Source of the DNA: SIG205 sp045545595
Lineage (GTDB): Bacteria > Bacillota_I > Bacilli_A > RF39 > UBA660
NCBI GenBank assembly: GCA_045545595.1
Contig: JAZQBG010000010.1
Span: 1-64,000 of the forward strand
Length of the DNA: 64,000 bases
Direction: 5' to 3'
Below, one piece after another: positions 62,391 through 64,000 of the stretch. A model generated the notes under the pieces. The model did not search any database. It was not told where the DNA came from and worked only from the letters and a program-made list of their open reading frames with translations. Numbering within the stretch: position 1 is the stretch's first letter; the number at the start of each line of letters is the position of its first letter. The position numbers were made by a program, and so were the translations under genes.

Positions 62391-63971
62391 ATGGAAGATA
62401 AAAAGTATTATATTTCTACTGCAATAGCGTATACATCTGGAAAACCTCATATTGGAAATACATATGAAATAGTTTTAGGTGATGCAATTGCTAGATACAA
62501 AAGATTATTAGGTTATGATGTTTATTTTCAAACTGGTACTGATGAACATGGTATCAAAATTCAAGAGAAAGCTCTTGCTAAAGGTGTAACACCTCAAGAG
62601 TTTGTTGATGATGTTGCAGATGAAATTAAAAGAATTTGGGATTTAATGGACACTAGCTATGACAAATTTGTTAGAACTACTGATAAAGAACATGAAAAGA
62701 AAGTACAACAAATATTTAAAAGACTTTATGATCAAGGTGATATTTACAAAGGAAAATATGAAGGATGGTATTGTGTTCCTTGTGAATCATTCTTTACTGA
62801 ATCTCAATTAGAGGAAGGCAAATGTCCAGATTGTGGAAGAGAAGTTAAAAAGGAAAGCGAAGAAGCATACTTCTTTAAATTAAGTAAATATCAAGATAGA
62901 TTAATTGAATATATAAATGAACATCCTGAATTTATTCAACCAGAATCAAGAAAAAATGAAATGATTCAAAACTTCTTAAAAGTTGGATTACAAGATTTAT
63001 GTGTATCTAGAACAACATTTAGTTGGGGAGTTCCTGTAGATTTTGATCCTAAACATGTAGTTTACGTTTGGATAGATGCGTTAAGTAACTATATTACTTT
63101 CTTAGGTTATGACATTGATGGAAATCATGACGAGAAATTTAAAAAATATTGGCCTGCAGATGTTCACTTAATTGGTAAAGATATATTAAGATTTCATACA
63201 TTATATTGGCCAATTATGTTAATGGCTTTAGATGTTGAATTACCTAAGCAAATCTTTGGTCATCCATGGTTATTAATGGGTGATGGTAAAATGAGTAAAA
63301 GTAAAGGTAATGTAATGTATGCAGATGATTTAGTAAATCTATTTGGATTAGATGCAGTTCGTTATTACTTATTACATGAAATACCATTCGCAAATGATGG
63401 AACAATTACTTATGACTTGTTAATTGAAAGAATAAATTCAGATTTAGCAAACGTACTAGGTAACTTAGTTAATAGAACTATTTCAATGGTTAACAAATAT
63501 TTTGATGGCGTTGTTCCAAATAATGATGTTAAAGAAGAAATTGATGATGATTTAATCACTATGACTATCAATACACCATTATTGGTTGAAAAAAATATGA
63601 ATGACTTAAAAGTTGCAGCAGCAATTGATAATATATTTGATTTACTTAGAAGATGTAATAAATACATAGATGAAACTGAACCATGGGTTTTAGCAAAAGA
63701 TGAAACTAAAAAGGATAGATTAGGAGCAGTTTTATATAATTTACTAGAATCTATTAGAATTTCAGCAGTATTATTACAAGCATATTTACCATCTACGGCT
63801 AAAAACATATTTGAACAAATAAATACAACAGAAACAGATTATTCAACTGTAAATAGCTTTGATGGTATGAAAAAAACTGACAAAGTAGGCAATCCAAAAC
63901 CACTATTTGCTAGAATTGATAAAGAAGCTAAATTAAAAGAAATAGAAGAATATTATGCAAAAAACAACTAA
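62391..63971 (+). CDS. metG: methionyl-tRNA synthetase
   Basis: A 526-residue class I synthetase. HIGH motif KPHIGNTYE, zinc knuckle CVPCESF and CPDCGREV, and KMSKS in GKMSKSKGNVMYADDL. It has no C-terminal tRNA-binding extension, as in many compact MetRS. AAGGAGA 7 bases before ATG. Controlled by the T-box leader. Confidence 0.97.
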   Translation: MEDKKYYISTAIAYTSGKPHIGNTYEIVLGDAIARYKRLLGYDVYFQTGTDEHGIKIQEKALAKGVTPQEFVDDVADEIKRIWDLMDTSYDKFVRTTDKEHEKKVQQIFKRLYDQGDIYKGKYEGWYCVPCESFFTESQLEEGKCPDCGREVKKESEEAYFFKLSKYQDRLIEYINEHPEFIQPESRKNEMIQNFLKVGLQDLCVSRTTFSWGVPVDFDPKHVVYVWIDALSNYITFLGYDIDGNHDEKFKKYWPADVHLIGKDILRFHTLYWPIMLMALDVELPKQIFGHPWLLMGDGKMSKSKGNVMYADDLVNLFGLDAVRYYLLHEIPFANDGTITYDLLIERINSDLANVLGNLVNRTISMVNKYFDGVVPNNDVKEEIDDDLITMTINTPLLVEKNMNDLKVAAAIDNIFDLLRRCNKYIDETEPWVLAKDETKKDRLGAVLYNLLESIRISAVLLQAYLPSTAKNIFEQINTTETDYSTVNSFDGMKKTDKVGNPKPLFARIDKEAKLKEIEEYYAKNN

Positions 63972-64000
63972 TTTTGTGTAAAATTTAATGTAAAAACTAT

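Noticed and set aside
62159..62401. 80-codon plus-strand frame before metG
   Set aside because: It lies across the T-box leader and its terminator.

Overview
The window reads as one chromosome segment of a very AT-rich, low-GC Firmicute. It belongs with the Bacilli by gene order and content: noc-rsmG-mnmG-mnmE-khpB-yidC-rnpA-rpmH, then dnaA-dnaN-recF-gyrB-gyrA, then tadA-dnaX-ebfC-recR-bofA, and pth-mfd-spoVT. Sporulation genes (spoIID, spoIIQ, spoIIID, spoIIR, bofA, spoVT) point to a current or former endospore former. The SRP RNA is only about 80 nt, as in Mollicutes, so an uncultured gut Bacilli lineage near the Mollicutes (RF39/Erysipelotrichales type) is my inference. UGA, UAG and UAA all act as stops, so the code is the standard bacterial one.

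The replication origin lies at about 40.3-42.3 kb. TTTTCCACA-type DnaA boxes flank dnaA on both sides, and genes mostly run away from it in both directions. A perfect Noc-binding palindrome lies between rpmH and dnaA, and Noc itself is encoded at 31.4-32.8 kb. Seven parS centromere sites are packed into 0.66 kb of gene-free DNA behind gyrA.

Layout. 0-7.6 kb: accessory region with a TetR operon (one gene broken by an amber codon), a second TetR divergent from a small membrane-protein operon, and two HAD genes, each followed by a copy of the secA 3' end. 7.8-11.2 kb: secA-hpf-csp. 11.4-14.4 kb: a complete Agr-type quorum-sensing locus (agrB, an unannotated agrD, agrC with a frameshifted start, agrA), arranged tail to tail. 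14.4-22.9 kb: mbl-spoIIID-spoIIQ-spoIID-ywzB-rpiB, then rpmE, a GDSL esterase, murA and fba. 23-29.4 kb: a deleted ASCH gene, a HAD protein, then a large operon ywiB-argS-rpoE-prfA-prmC-spoIIR-mntP. 29.4-31.4 kb: a class A PBP. 31.4-40.3 kb: the conserved left arm of the origin. 40.8-49.6 kb: dnaA to gyrA, with a comK-like gene where an S4-domain gene usually sits. 49.6-50.4 kb: parS cluster and SRP RNA. 50.4-61 kb: housekeeping operon ending in mfd. 61-64 kb: ppa, spoVT and a T-box-controlled metG.

The least conventional parts are the repeated secA 3' ends that bracket single-gene cassettes, the dense parS cluster, the rebuilt Noc protein, and the tail-to-tail agr locus with an A8 tract in agrC.
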